A stretch of 64,000 bases of DNA from Bacteroidales bacterium (GCA_003818205.1 RPRQ01000005.1:54517-118516); one strand, 5' to 3'. Shown: positions 33,964 through 45,000, counted from the first letter of the stretch. Made by a program: numbers and translations. The notes: generated by a model not told the origin, from the sequence alone.

Positions 33964-35064
33964 ATGAAAAAATATCTTTTTGTAATTATCTTAGCGACAC
34001 TAGCATTAGTGCAGACTGCCTATTCGCAAACGATTGGTTCCGTAATCACCTTCAAAAAAGCGGTTCACGATTTTGGCACGATTAAAGAGGAGGATGGCAA
34101 GGTAACCGTCAGTTTTGATTTTGCAAATACCGGAAAGAATCCTTTGATTATTCAGCGTGTTATTACTTCATGCGATTGTGCTGTAGCAGATTGGCCTAAA
34201 GAACCATTGATCCCCAGTGCAACGGGGAGCATAAAGGTTGAGTTTAACCCCAAGGATAGACCCGGTAATTTCGAAAAATTAGTTACAGTCTATTCCAATG
34301 CCGAAACCTCAACGGTTGTTCTTATAATTAGAGGTTTTGTTAAGGAAAGGGCTAAGACCATAGAGGATATCTATAATAGAACCTTGGGTGACTTAAGATT
34401 TAAGAATACTCATGCTTCTTTAGGTAGAATTTTTTCCAATGAAATAAAGTCTGATACCATTGAGTTTATTAGCGTGGCCAAAGAACCGGTGAAGATTGGG
34501 GCAAAGATTGTGGGGTTACCGTATTTGGGGGTAAGGTTTGTTCCTGAAACATTAAAACCTCAGGAGAAGGGGCTTTTGATTGTAACGTATAATGCGAAGA
34601 TTAGGAACGATTGGGGTTTTGTTGTCGATAGGTTTTATTTAACTCAAAACGATAAAGAGATAAACGGGGCAATGATTAATGTTAGTGCTAGTATAGAGGA
34701 GAATTTTACAGCATTAACCGATGCGCAGCGTGCTAGTTCTCCGATAATTGATTTACCCGAACCAAACTATGAGTTTGGAACGGTGGAGGAAGGACAGCTG
34801 ATCGAGAAAGAGTTTGTTTTTACGAACGTTGGAAAAACTGATTTAATTATTCGGAAAATCAAGGCAAGTTGTGGTTGCACTACACTTGAACCTGCCGACA
34901 AGATCATAAAACCTGGCAGAACGAGCAGTTTTAAAGCCTCTGTAAGGACTAATGGGTTCTCAGGGAGAATCGCTAAAAGCATTACAGTAATTACCAATGA
35001 TCCTGTAAATCCAACTGTTGTTGTTCGTTTGGTTGGAAATGTTAATTCCCCAAAAAAACAGTAA
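33964..35064 (+). CDS. DUF1573 two-domain periplasmic protein
   Basis: This protein has 366 residues from the ATG at 33964 (MKKYLFVIILATLALVQTAYSQ, a clean signal peptide); the in-frame ATG at 33940 would put charged residues before the signal. Two DUF1573 Ig-like domains are visible: one at ~30-130 with FDFGTIKEEDG-like and SCDCAVADWPK motifs, and one at ~270-360 with FGTVEEGQLIEKEF and SCGCTTLEP. DUF1573 domains are common exported domains of unknown role in Bacteroidota. Confidence 0.85.
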   Translation: MKKYLFVIILATLALVQTAYSQTIGSVITFKKAVHDFGTIKEEDGKVTVSFDFANTGKNPLIIQRVITSCDCAVADWPKEPLIPSATGSIKVEFNPKDRPGNFEKLVTVYSNAETSTVVLIIRGFVKERAKTIEDIYNRTLGDLRFKNTHASLGRIFSNEIKSDTIEFISVAKEPVKIGAKIVGLPYLGVRFVPETLKPQEKGLLIVTYNAKIRNDWGFVVDRFYLTQNDKEINGAMINVSASIEENFTALTDAQRASSPIIDLPEPNYEFGTVEEGQLIEKEFVFTNVGKTDLIIRKIKASCGCTTLEPADKIIKPGRTSSFKASVRTNGFSGRIAKSITVITNDPVNPTVVVRLVGNVNSPKKQ

Positions 35065-35153
35065 GGGTTATTGAGGGGGGTATGTTTTTGACCTAAATGG
35101 ATTATTTAGTTGGTATTGATTCGGTTTAATAAAAAGAATTTTAACCTAAGGTG

Positions 35154-36245
35154 ATGGAGATGTCAGGTAAGAATTTTAAAAGCGCATTAACGGTTAACCC
35201 TGGTATAGAATCACCCCCATCGATAAATGTGGATTCGGCAAAGAAGTTCAAAGCTAAAAAACGTGGACTACTTAGCTGCGATGATTATGCCAATGGGATA
35301 TTAGCACAAAGTATTCCTTTATTAAGTCAAGCGATTACACTCGTTGAGAGCTCATTGCCCGAGCATCATGCGCTAGGTCAGCAGGTGATTGAAAAATGTT
35401 TGCCTTATAGCGGTAATTCAATACGAATAGGTATAACCGGAGTTCCAGGGGTAGGGAAAAGCTCTTTTATTGAAGCCTTAGGAACCGAGATCACTAAAAC
35501 AGGTAGAAAGTTAGCCGTTTTGGCAATCGATCCGAGCAGTGAACGTAGCAAGGGGAGTATTTTAGGCGATAAGACAAGGATGGAGTCTCTGAGTTCAAAT
35601 GTAAATGCATTTATTCGACCTTCCCCTTCTGCCGGTTCTTTAGGAGGTGTTGCTAGAAAAACTCGTGAAACCATTATATTATGTGAAGCTGCTGGCTTCA
35701 ATACTATTTTTATAGAAACAGTGGGAGTGGGGCAGAGCGAGACTGCTGTTCATTCCATGGTCGACTTTTTCCTGTTACTCATGCTTGCTGGTGCAGGGGA
35801 TGAACTTCAGGGCATTAAGCGGGGTATTATGGAGATGGCCGATTTAATTGCCATTACAAAGGCTGATGGCGACAATATCAGAAAATCACAAGTTGCTAAA
35901 GTTGAATACGAAAGCGCATTACACCTTTTCCCTCCTGCCGAGTCGGGATGGATTCCCCCTGTGACAACCTGTTCCTCTCGCGATATGGTTGGAATAAATG
36001 AGGTTTGGGGTGAGATGTTAAGCTATGTTGAATACACAAAGGGAAACGGATACTTCGTGAATAGACGTAGGAATCAATCCAAGTATTGGATGTATGAGAC
36101 GATTAATGAGGCTTTAAGAAGCGGTTTCTATAACTCAAAGGAAATACAACAGCAAATACCTGTAATTGAGAGCAAAGTGCTTGACGAATCAATCAGCTCG
36201 TTTACGGCTGCCAAGATACTGCTTGATAGGTATTTCAATACTTAG
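35154..36245 (+). CDS. meaB: Methylmalonyl-CoA mutase-associated GTPase MeaB
   Basis: This is a 363-residue G3E-family GTPase. Walker A GITGVPGVGKSSFIEA is at ~93-108, and DPSSERSKGSILGDKTRM and the FIETVGVGQSET switch segment follow. The base-recognition stretch ITKADGD is present. MeaB chaperones methylmalonyl-CoA mutase, gating adenosylcobalamin delivery and protecting it from inactivation. The mutase genes are not in the window, but the PduO-type adenosyltransferase is 1.3 kb away. GTG 35151 and ATG 35160 are alternative starts. Confidence 0.93.
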   Translation: MEMSGKNFKSALTVNPGIESPPSINVDSAKKFKAKKRGLLSCDDYANGILAQSIPLLSQAITLVESSLPEHHALGQQVIEKCLPYSGNSIRIGITGVPGVGKSSFIEALGTEITKTGRKLAVLAIDPSSERSKGSILGDKTRMESLSSNVNAFIRPSPSAGSLGGVARKTRETIILCEAAGFNTIFIETVGVGQSETAVHSMVDFFLLLMLAGAGDELQGIKRGIMEMADLIAITKADGDNIRKSQVAKVEYESALHLFPPAESGWIPPVTTCSSRDMVGINEVWGEMLSYVEYTKGNGYFVNRRRNQSKYWMYETINEALRSGFYNSKEIQQQIPVIESKVLDESISSFTAAKILLDRYFNT

Positions 36246-36248
36246 CGA

Positions 36249-36533
36249 TTATTCTAATAATCTCGAGAATCCAGTATATGGATTTAGCTCGCTGATTCTA
36301 AAGTCAATCAATCCATTTGAAACGAGTGGCAGTTGGTTTAATGCTTCTTGCGCTTCTTTGGTAGAGTTGCACTCCAATATGAGTATAGCACAATGAAACT
36401 GGTCGAAGTAAATCTCCCGAACAATACCCTTTTCGTACAGTTCAAGCACTTTTATCGATTCGTTTTTTAGGTGGGGTTTGAATAGACCGCTCTTAACCCC
36501 CTTATTTTCTACCTCGATAGCCAAAAATTTCAT
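36249..36533 (-). CDS. Small muconolactone-isomerase/YCII-like (ferredoxin-fold) protein
   Basis: This 94-residue protein has a beta-alpha-beta pattern of dimeric alpha/beta barrels (MKFLAIEVENKGV..., HLKNESIKVLELYEKGIVREIYF, ALNQLPLVSNGLIDFRISELNPY). The PLVSNGLIDFRISELNPY segment resembles muconolactone isomerase-like proteins. No catalytic assignment is possible. It converges on meaB with a 3-bp gap. Confidence 0.6.
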   Translation of the reverse strand: MKFLAIEVENKGVKSGLFKPHLKNESIKVLELYEKGIVREIYFDQFHCAILILECNSTKEAQEALNQLPLVSNGLIDFRISELNPYTGFSRLLE

Positions 36534-36785
36534 TGTAAATTATTGTTTAAAGTTAGTAGGATACTATCAAGATATAAACTTATAATATTTTACTTAGAGT
36601 TTGATGAAAAACTGTAACGTTTTTCAATTTTGTGTGTCTTATATATAAAATGTTGAAAAACGAACAGCCACTGTTCATAATCGTACGATGATTATTAATT
36701 GTAAAATAATGTAATCGCATATAATACAATACGATACAATAAGTGGTATGGGATGTGAATAGTTTATATAATAAAAATTACGGCG

Positions 36786-37094
36786 ATGACAGTAAAACTT
36801 TACGAGAACGAGACAGTATTAAAGGCAGCAAATTCAAGTTACATTGACGATTCAGCACAGGTTGATGGGAAGTTAATTCTTACCAATCAACGTATATATT
36901 TCAAAACCATGGTTGAAGAGATGAAACATATTGATTTTGAAATTCTGCCAGATCAGATTAAAGAGGTAATGTTCTTTAATACTTGGAAAATCTTTCCCAA
37001 TGGGCTTAATGTAGTAACTAAAGAGGGTGCAGAGAAAAGGTTTATTATTAAAAATAGGGATCAATGGTGCTTGATGATTAATAAAATGTATTAA
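36786..37094 (+). CDS. Small GRAM/PH-like domain protein
   Basis: This is a 102-residue single-domain protein. The pattern KLILTNQRIYFKT, followed by a beta strand ending in an aromatic and then NGLNVVTKEGAEKRFIIKNRDQW, is the typical GRAM/bacterial PH fold. There is no signal peptide. The function is unknown; related domains bind lipids or proteins at membranes. Confidence 0.65.
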   Translation: MTVKLYENETVLKAANSSYIDDSAQVDGKLILTNQRIYFKTMVEEMKHIDFEILPDQIKEVMFFNTWKIFPNGLNVVTKEGAEKRFIIKNRDQWCLMINKMY

Positions 37095-37193
37095 ATATTA
37101 CTATAGAATATTTTTAGGTATATTGTTAAATGCATTAGAATAATAATTTTCTACAAAAAAAATCAGATTAGATTAATCAAAGAGCAAAAAACC

Positions 37194-37217
37194 AAAAGAG
37201 GCCTAATGGCCTCTTTT
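37194..37217. terminator. Terminator between GRAM-like gene and DUF2795 gene
   Basis: The compact hairpin AAAAGAGGCC-taat-GGCCTCTTTT is flanked by A-rich and T-rich runs on both sides, so it can stop transcription of both convergent genes. Its last base lies at the DUF2795 stop codon. Confidence 0.85.
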
Positions 37218-37438
37218 TAGTATTCATCCTCATTAAAGAAAAAGTCCTCTTTGGTGGGGTAATCTGGCCAAATATCTTCAATGCTTTCGTAAATCTCAGC
37301 CTCCTCCTCAAGCTCTTGAAGATTTTCAATAACTTCGAGTGGCGCACCGGAACGAATTGCGTAATCTATCAACTCTTCTTTAGTTGCTGGCCAAGGAGCA
37401 TCTTCTAATTTAGATGCAAGTTCGAGTGTCCAGTACAT
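37217..37438 (-). CDS. DUF2795 domain protein
   Basis: This 73-residue acidic protein has the DUF2795-type segment LEDAPWPATKEELIDYAIRS followed by GAPLEVIENLQEL and a very acidic tail. DUF2795 proteins are small helical, possibly nucleic-acid-binding or regulatory proteins of unknown role. A TATATTTG -7-like box lies on the minus strand at 37501-37508. Confidence 0.8.
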   Translation of the reverse strand: MYWTLELASKLEDAPWPATKEELIDYAIRSGAPLEVIENLQELEEEAEIYESIEDIWPDYPTKEDFFFNEDEY

Positions 37439-37522
37439 AATCTGCTAGTGGTTTTGTTAAATGGTTGATTTATAATGTATTGCATAAAACATCCTCATTG
37501 CAAATATAAAAAAATATTAATA

Positions 37523-38071
37523 TCAAACGCTCGGTTTCCATGGAATTTGATCAATATTAAGATATTTTGCCATTTTCCTTGATAATACAAAGAAGAAATC
37601 GCTTAGGCGGTTAATATAAATTATCAAGTTTTCTGGAACTGGAGTTTCTTCGGAAAGTTTTATGATAACCCTTTCACATCTCCTGCATATTGTTCGGCAG
37701 ATATGGCACATGGATACTATTGGATGCCCTCCTGGGAGGATGAATGAGGCAAGAGGATCGAGGAGGTTATCCATTTTGTCAATCTCAAGTTCAATTGCAT
37801 TGATATCCTCTGGGATGATTTTGGGAATTCTCACCTTACAGTCGGAGCAGTCTGCGGCAAGAATTGACGCACAGTTCATCAGCCTATCCTGAATTTGTAT
37901 TAGGAAAAGCCTTGTATCTTTGTCTATACTCTGATCCCTTAATAATCCAATATTGGAAATAAGTTCGTCAACGGTACCGTAGGCCTCAATCCTTGGGTGA
38001 TATTTGGCAACTCGTTTACCCCCAATTAACGAGGTTGTACCCTTGTCGCCTGTTTTTGTATAGATTTTCAT
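37523..38071 (-). CDS. PduO-type cob(I)alamin adenosyltransferase
   Basis: This 182-residue protein starts MKIYTKTGDKGTTSLIGG, the ATP-binding N-terminus of PduO enzymes. The helical core has YGTVDELISNIGLLRD, and CHICRTICRRCERVI and YINRLSDFFFVLSRKMA near the end, as in the family. It makes adenosylcobalamin from cob(I)alamin and ATP, the cofactor of methylmalonyl-CoA mutase, which fits meaB nearby. It lies 16 bp downstream of the ABC ATPase gene on the same strand, so it is probably cotranscribed. Confidence 0.93.
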   Translation of the reverse strand: MKIYTKTGDKGTTSLIGGKRVAKYHPRIEAYGTVDELISNIGLLRDQSIDKDTRLFLIQIQDRLMNCASILAADCSDCKVRIPKIIPEDINAIELEIDKMDNLLDPLASFILPGGHPIVSMCHICRTICRRCERVIIKLSEETPVPENLIIYINRLSDFFFVLSRKMAKYLNIDQIPWKPSV

Positions 38072-38087
38072 TTAGACAATTAGCGTT

Positions 38088-38816
38088 TTATTGTTCAGCA
38101 AGGACAACCTTCTGCTTCATGATTGGATGGGGGTTAATTTCATCCGATTCAATCAATCCATCGCGTAGCCTTACGATTCGTCTTGCATGTCGGGCGATGT
38201 CTTCTTCGTGGGTGACAACAATTATGGTGTTTCCCTGATCGTAGATATCCTCGAAAAGATTCATGATATCGATTGAGGTTTTAGAGTCGAGGTTACCCGT
38301 TGGCTCATCGGCAAGGATAATCGATGGATTGTTGATGAGGGCACGTGCTACGGCAACCCTTTGGCGTTGTCCACCCGATAGTTCATTGGGCTTATGTTCC
38401 ATTCTATCTTCTAACCCTACATTTTGCATGGTTTTTATGCCCTTGGCAATTCTTGTTTCTTTGCCTATTCCTGCGTAGATTAGTGGTAGCATAACATTTT
38501 CAAGTGCAGTGTAGCGGGGTAGCAGGTTAAATGTTTGAAATACAAAGCCAATCTCCTTATTTCGGATTTCAGCAAGTTGATCGTCAACAAGCATGCTAAC
38601 GTTGGTGCCATTAAGGATATAGTCACCCTCCGTTGCCGTGTCGAGACAGCCAATTATATTCATTAGAGTAGATTTGCCAGAACCCGATGGACCCATTATG
38701 GCAACATACTCATTCTTATTGATTGTTAGGTCAATGCCCTTTAGGGCTTTTACCACTACCGTACCTACCTTGTAGTACTTTTTTAGGTTTCTTAAAGAAA
38801 ATAAACTGTCAGACAT
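38088..38816 (-). CDS. ABC transporter ATP-binding protein (LolD/MacB type)
   Basis: This 242-residue ATPase has Walker [13 protein letters not shown], signature [15 protein letters not shown] and Walker [13 protein letters not shown], with the H-loop in VVTHEED. The short length and the early [17 protein letters not shown] segment fit the LolD/MacB/FtsE group, which works with FtsX-like permeases. The nearest such permease in the window is at 24381-26765, not adjacent. Genes downstream (PduO) and upstream (O-methyltransferase) run in the same direction with short gaps. Confidence 0.9.
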   Translation of the reverse strand: MSDSLFSLRNLKKYYKVGTVVVKALKGIDLTINKNEYVAIMGPSGSGKSTLMNIIGCLDTATEGDYILNGTNVSMLVDDQLAEIRNKEIGFVFQTFNLLPRYTALENVMLPLIYAGIGKETRIAKGIKTMQNVGLEDRMEHKPNELSGGQRQRVAVARALINNPSIILADEPTGNLDSKTSIDIMNLFEDIYDQGNTIIVVTHEEDIARHARRIVRLRDGLIESDEINPHPIMKQKVVLAEQ

Positions 38817-38843
38817 TGTTTCTATTATTATTTTATAAAATTA

Positions 38844-39656
38844 CTAAAAAGGACCATATCTTAAATTAAAATGTTGTTTCGCTACACCTTTTCTGAAAAA
38901 AGCTAAACCGCAATTGAATAAATCGATTGATATTGAAACGTTCTCATTTTGGCTAATAGTATTCCACGCATTTTCCATGCCTTGACTCCAACGAATATCA
39001 TCGATTAAAATCAGTGAATCATGGTTTGCTTTTTCTGAGCAGAGTTTAAAATACCTCAGAGTAGCCTCCTCTGAATGGTCTCCATCGATAAAGATTAGTC
39101 CGATTTTTTCAGTATTGGCTAATATTTTTGGGAGTTCCAATTCAAATTCACCGTTGATAAGAGTAACGTTGCCAATACCCAATTTGTTGAAATTCTCGGA
39201 GGCTATTTTTGCAAGCATGGTATCTCCCTCAATGGTTGTTACACTAGTATTCAAATCTCCACGGGCAAGGTACATTGCCCCAAAGCCTGCTGATGTTCCC
39301 AATTCGATAATGGATTGGGGTTTAAGGTATTTGACTAACCTATATAGCAGCTGGCCCATGTATGGTGGTGTGGCTGCGGTTTTAACCACTTTTCCAACGG
39401 TTTGCTCAGATGAGTCGATAATTCTTGTTCCCAAACCGAAACTACTTGTTGGTATTGGATTGCTATTATTAATCATCTCTTTCCGTAACGTTTCAATTGC
39501 TTCAAAGATCGCTTCCTTCTGTTTTATATCTATACAATTCGTGTAAAGGTCGTAAACGAAAGGTGAGTGAATGCCATGTCCTCCCCTTGGGGTTGATTTT
39601 AGCCGAAAGTTGATATATTTTTTTAAAAAACGAATATTTTCGAGCAACATTAACAA
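38844..39656 (-). CDS. Class I SAM-dependent O-methyltransferase-like protein
   Basis: This 270-residue protein contains a Rossmann methyltransferase core: SIIELGTSAGFGAMYLA (motif I), TTIEGDTMLA (acidic loop), IGLIFIDGDHSEEAT (motif IV) and LILIDDIRWSQGM. It resembles the O-methyltransferase/YrrM group. A basic N-terminal segment (RLKSTPRGGHGIHSPF) is common in Bacteroidota homologues. The substrate is unknown. Confidence 0.85.
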   Translation of the reverse strand: MLMLLENIRFLKKYINFRLKSTPRGGHGIHSPFVYDLYTNCIDIKQKEAIFEAIETLRKEMINNSNPIPTSSFGLGTRIIDSSEQTVGKVVKTAATPPYMGQLLYRLVKYLKPQSIIELGTSAGFGAMYLARGDLNTSVTTIEGDTMLAKIASENFNKLGIGNVTLINGEFELELPKILANTEKIGLIFIDGDHSEEATLRYFKLCSEKANHDSLILIDDIRWSQGMENAWNTISQNENVSISIDLFNCGLAFFRKGVAKQHFNLRYGPF

Positions 39657-39775
39657 ATCTTTAACACCCTATAATTAATTCTGCTAAGATAAGATTTGCA
39701 TATTTTATTATAAGATGATAGATGTTAAAAAACGTTTAAAAAGTCATGTCTTTATTAAATTAATTGGGTTTTTGG

Positions 39776-39803
39776 TTTGGAATGCCCATTTTTTCTAAAT
39801 TTG
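39776..39803 (+). promoter_or_regulatory. Candidate promoter immediately before recG
   Basis: The TAAATTTG -7-like box at 39796-39803 and TTTG at 39776-39779 (spacer 16) sit directly before the ATG at 39808. Transcription from it would give a leaderless or nearly leaderless recG mRNA. Confidence 0.35.
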
Positions 39804-39807
39804 CTAA

Positions 39808-41916
39808 ATGGGTGTAAATCTTTCAACCGATATAATGTACCTGAGCGGAGTTGGTCCTAAAAAAGCCGAGCTACTACGCAAAGAGTTGAATATCGCTACA
39901 TTTAAGGATTTAATATACTACTACCCTTATAAATATATCGACCGCTCGCAGATTTACAAGATTTCGGAGGTGGTTGATGAACTACCCTACATCCAATTGG
40001 TTGGGCGAATTGTTCGGTTCGAAGAGGTAGGCGTTGGACGTTCGAGACGCCTTACAGCCATCTTTACCGATGAAACGGGAATGGTGGAGTTGGTCTGGTT
40101 TAAGGGGATTAAATGGGTATCAAAAAGCCTTAGACTTAATGTTAAGTATTTAGTGTTCGGGAAGGCTACGCTATTCAATGGTCGGTTCAACATTGCTCAT
40201 CCCGAGATGGAGGAGTATAAACCTGATACCGAAAAGATAAACAGCACATTGCAGGCTGCATACAATACTACCGAGAAGCTCAAGAATAACTTTATTACAT
40301 CAAAGACGATATATAGATTTCAGCAAACCTTAATTCTGCAGGTAGCCAAGGGTGTTGATGAGACTTTACCTTTGTATCTGATCGATAGATATAAGCTGAT
40401 GACCCTACCTGAGGCGTTGAGGCAGATTCATTTCCCCGAGAATTCCACCCTTCTTCAGAAATCACAGTATAGGCTAAAGTTCGAAGAACTCTTTTATGTT
40501 CAGCTAGGCTTGCTGAAGCAGCGAAGCGTGAGGCTAAGCAAGAAAAATGGTCATGTGTTCAGCGTTGTGGGCGAGATGTTTAATCGGTTCTATAGCGAAA
40601 AACTTCCCTTTGAGCTGACCGATGCGCAGAAAAGGGTGATTAAGGAGATTCGACGTGATATGGGGAGCGGCAAGCAGATGAACCGCTTGCTACAGGGTGA
40701 TGTTGGTAGCGGAAAAACTTTGGTATCATTAATGTCGATGCTAATTGCGGTAGATAATGGGTATCAAGCATGTATCATGGCTCCAACCGAGATTCTTGCC
40801 AATCAGCACTACGAAACCATTACTAAACTGCTTGATGGGCTTCCTGTAATGGTCGATCTGTTGACGGGCTCAACAAAAAAATCGGAGCGGCATAGGCTTC
40901 ATGCTGCCCTTAAAGAAGGGTCGTCACATATTCTCATTGGAACACATGCTTTGCTCGAAGATGTTGTACAGTTCCAAAATCTTGGATTTGTAACCATTGA
41001 CGAGCAGCAACGTTTTGGGGTTGCGCAGCGTGCAAAACTCTGGGAGAAGAACGATAATCCCCCACATGTGCTTGTGATGACCGCTACACCTATTCCTCGT
41101 ACGCTGGCCATGACCGTTTATGGCGATTTGGATATCAGCATTATCGATCAGCTACCCCCTGGACGAAAGCCTATTAAGACGATTCATTTTACCGATGCCA
41201 AACGAAATGTGCTTTTTGGGATGATGCGGGAGCAGATTAAAGCAGGAAGACAGATTTATGTAGTTTACCCATTAATAAAAGAATCTGAAAAGATGGAGAA
41301 TCTTAAGGATTTGCAGGATGGCTACGAGAGCATTGTGAGGGCATTTCCGCCACCCGAATACGTAACCGTAGTTGTACATGGGCAGATGAAAGCCGATCAG
41401 AAGGAGTTCTCGATGAACCTTTTTGCCAAGGGCAAAGCCCATATCATGGTTGCAACCACAGTAATAGAAGTAGGTGTGAATGTGCCCAATGCAACGGTAA
41501 TGGTAATCGAAAGCGCCGAGCGATTTGGCTTATCGCAGCTGCATCAGCTGAGGGGTAGGGTTGGGCGTGGAGCCGATGAGAGCTATTGCGTGCTGATGTC
41601 GTCGGTTAAACTGACCCACGAATCACGAAAGCGATTGGTAACCATGACCTCTACCAACGATGGATTTGAGATTGCTGAGGTTGACCTACAGCTGCGTGGA
41701 CCTGGTGATTTGGAGGGAACAATGCAAAGCGGTTTACCTTTCGACCTTAAAATAGCGAGTTTAAGCAAGGATAGCCAGCTATTGCAGTACGTACGGCAGG
41801 TTGCCATGGAGATACTCGATGACGATCCTCATCTTTCAAATCCTAGAAATTTTATTCTTCTTAATCAACTAGAGAACTCCGCCAAAGAAAAAATTGCTTT
41901 TGGTCAGATAAGCTGA
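39808..41916 (+). CDS. recG: ATP-dependent DNA helicase RecG
   Basis: This 702-residue protein has the N-terminal wedge/OB-fold (MYLSGVGPKKAELLRKEL ... VELVWFKGIKW), then superfamily 2 helicase motifs. These are Walker A GDVGSGKT (~301), the PTEILANQHY motif, the DEQQ box in TIDEQQRFGVAQR, MTATPIPRTLAM and the C-terminal GRVGRGADESY. RecG remodels stalled replication forks and branched DNA. The motif II box reads DEQQ instead of the usual DEQH. Confidence 0.96.
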   Translation: MGVNLSTDIMYLSGVGPKKAELLRKELNIATFKDLIYYYPYKYIDRSQIYKISEVVDELPYIQLVGRIVRFEEVGVGRSRRLTAIFTDETGMVELVWFKGIKWVSKSLRLNVKYLVFGKATLFNGRFNIAHPEMEEYKPDTEKINSTLQAAYNTTEKLKNNFITSKTIYRFQQTLILQVAKGVDETLPLYLIDRYKLMTLPEALRQIHFPENSTLLQKSQYRLKFEELFYVQLGLLKQRSVRLSKKNGHVFSVVGEMFNRFYSEKLPFELTDAQKRVIKEIRRDMGSGKQMNRLLQGDVGSGKTLVSLMSMLIAVDNGYQACIMAPTEILANQHYETITKLLDGLPVMVDLLTGSTKKSERHRLHAALKEGSSHILIGTHALLEDVVQFQNLGFVTIDEQQRFGVAQRAKLWEKNDNPPHVLVMTATPIPRTLAMTVYGDLDISIIDQLPPGRKPIKTIHFTDAKRNVLFGMMREQIKAGRQIYVVYPLIKESEKMENLKDLQDGYESIVRAFPPPEYVTVVVHGQMKADQKEFSMNLFAKGKAHIMVATTVIEVGVNVPNATVMVIESAERFGLSQLHQLRGRVGRGADESYCVLMSSVKLTHESRKRLVTMTSTNDGFEIAEVDLQLRGPGDLEGTMQSGLPFDLKIASLSKDSQLLQYVRQVAMEILDDDPHLSNPRNFILLNQLENSAKEKIAFGQIS

Positions 41917-42009
41917 TTCTCGGAGTTTTATATTTGATTTATTTTACAAAAGGACCATATAAAGCACTATAAATTTAATCTTTTTGATTTATTTTTAATT
42001 TTTTAAAAA

Positions 42010-45000
42010 ATGAAGCACATGAAGTTAATAGTTCGATTTATAGGCACAATGTTATTCCTAATTCAATTCCTATCGTCATATTCAAGTATGGCTAATGAAA
42101 AAACAGATTCATTACTAGCGAATAAATACGCCAATATTGCAGATTCCCTATTCAAAATAAATTCTTACGATAGCGCAGTGATTTATTATGGTAAGGCTTC
42201 AGCAATCTTCAGAACCATAAAGGATTGGAATAACATCAACAGGTGTGAGGTATGGAAGAGCTACGTGTATATTGACATGGGTAAATACGATAACGCTAGA
42301 ACGAACCTGGATGAAGCAATCATTTTCTTTAATCAAAACCTTGGAAACAATAACCTATTTAGCTTTAACTGTTCTACAAAAAAATCAGCAATCTATTTCA
42401 GCCAGGGAAAATATATTGAAAGCAAAAATAATCTTACCCAGTCTTTAAAAATAGTTTCCACCAACCCCGAATTCAGTTCCCCGAAAGGGCAAAAGATTTA
42501 TGCTTCAGCATGCTTTGAGTTTGGGAATAATTATATTGAAATGGGGCAGCTCGACTCTGCTATTGTAATGTATAAAAAGACACTTGAACTGAGAGAGGGA
42601 TTGTATGAGAAGAATCATGATCTTATTGTTGATTGTTATAATAATTTGGGCATTGTTTACTCCTACTACGGTGATTATGAGATAGCGATTAGCTATATGC
42701 AAAAGGCTTTAAAATCGCGGGAGGAGGCAAAAGGATTTGCCCATACCCTTACGGCCTGGAGCTATACTAACTTGGGAATAGTACATATTAACATTAATAG
42801 GTTTGATAGAGCATTAGAGTACGCCTTGAAGGGCCTTGAATCCAGAAAGCTTTGCCTTCCTCCAAATCATATTGAATTTGGAAGTTCATACTCCGTTATT
42901 GCAAATATTTACAATGAAACTGGTAAGTATGAAGAGGCGTTAAAGTATCACTTCATGGCACTTGATATTTTTATTGACAAGTTGGGTGAGAAGAGTAATC
43001 AAGTATCGAGCATTTACAATAATATTGCCGATAATTACAATAAACAGCACGAGTATAAAAAGGCTTTAAGCTACTTTCATAAATCGCTTAAAATGCTGAA
43101 TGAGAGCTCACCCGAAGTTATTACACCAAGCCATATCCTTTACGAATATAATATAGCGGATACTTACCTCAATTTAGGTAATGTTGATTCTGCTTTGGTC
43201 TTTAACACCTTGGCACTTAAATCTAATTTCGGACCTGTTCTCGAAAATCAGAATATCAACGCAATCCTAGATTTTTATTACGCTTTTTGCGCATTGGAGC
43301 AAAAAGCAGCTATATTCATGAAGCGCTTTAAATCAACAGCTAAGATTGAGGACCTAAGAACAGCCAATGATGCTTACCTTAAATATATAGAGCTTCTTGA
43401 CTATTTACGTATTAAATCCAATGAGGCTGATTCAAAGTTGACCCTTTCGAATTTGAATAGCTCCATAATGAATGATGTAATTAATACATCCTTTCTGTTA
43501 GGTCGGCTTAATCCAAATTCTTTTCCTGATGCCAAACTTGCCTTTCTGATTGAAAAAAATAAGGCAAATGTTCTTCAGGAAATGCTCGATAAAACCAATA
43601 ATAATCAAAAATTGGCCATGCCAGACTCTCTTACAAAAAAATGGAAAGAAATTTCGGGCTTACTTATTGCCCAAAAAGCGGAGCAGCTATTTTTGAACGA
43701 TAAGGATGATGAAAAGTTGCAAAAAAACAATGAGAGAGTCTTTCAACTACAGGATCAGCTCTATAAGCTGAACGATTATATCCAGAAAAACTATCCGAAT
43801 CGCGACAATTGTATTGATGAAAACAGAACCTTTAATAACCTTGCTTTAAAGCAGGACAGCTTGACTGCAATTCTCGATTATTTTGTTTCAGACACACTAT
43901 TATACATCTGCATTATTGACTCTAAACAGATTCAGATTAAAACAACCCCGATTGATTCAACCTTTAAATCAACAGTAGAAGAATACATTAGGTGTATTAA
44001 GAAGAATAGGGTCAGCGATTTTGACCGCCTAAGTGAACATCTTTACAGTTATCTAATAAAACCCATTGAAACCTTAATAAAGGGTAAGCGTAAGTTGGTT
44101 ATCATTCCCGATAAATTTCTTTTCTATATCCCATTTGAGACCCTCTGCTCCGACAAATTGAACCAAGATTTTCGAACGAAGAGCTATCTTATCAAAAGGT
44201 ATGATATTCTTTATCATTACAGCGCAACCTTTTACTGCGAAAACCTGCCTAAATATTTTTCAGTAGCCAGAACAAAGCCCAGTTTTGTTGGATTTGCACC
44301 AGTTTTCGATGGGAATGGCATGAGCCAGAAAGTTTCAACCCAATGCCTTGCATCCATTTCGGACACGCTTATTCACGATAATCAGGAAATACAGCGATCT
44401 ATCTCATACGATGGCATATCCTATAATGGTTTACCTTTCTCGAAACAGGAGGTTAACCAGATAACCAAAATGTTTGAGAAGCATAATTTTCGGGCAGAAA
44501 ACTACTTAAACTCAAATGCAAGCGAAGATAATTTTAAACGGGTATGTCCAAATTTCTCTATAATTCATTTGGCAAGTCATGGATTTATAAATGAGAATAA
44601 ACCGAATCAATCGGGTATTATTTTTTACCCTGACACAAAATTGAAGGATACGGTAACTGCTAAAAACACCACGGAAGCAAATTCTTTTGCTGAAAACGGT
44701 TCATCAACAAACGGAATTTTAACCACTGGCGAGATGTATAATCTTAACCTCAATGCCGATTTAGTGGTTTTAAGCACCTGTGAAACTGGTTTGGGGTCAA
44801 TTATCAAAGGTGAAGGGATTATGTCGATGGCTCGTGGATTTATCTACTCTGGAGCGCCCAACATTCTATTCTCGCTTTGGAAGATCGGCGACAAGAACAC
44901 TTGTACATTGATGGTAGAATTTTATGCACATCTGCTTACAGGCGATTCCTATTCAAGTGCGTTACGAAAATCAAAGCTAAAAATGATTTTGGATGAGAAT

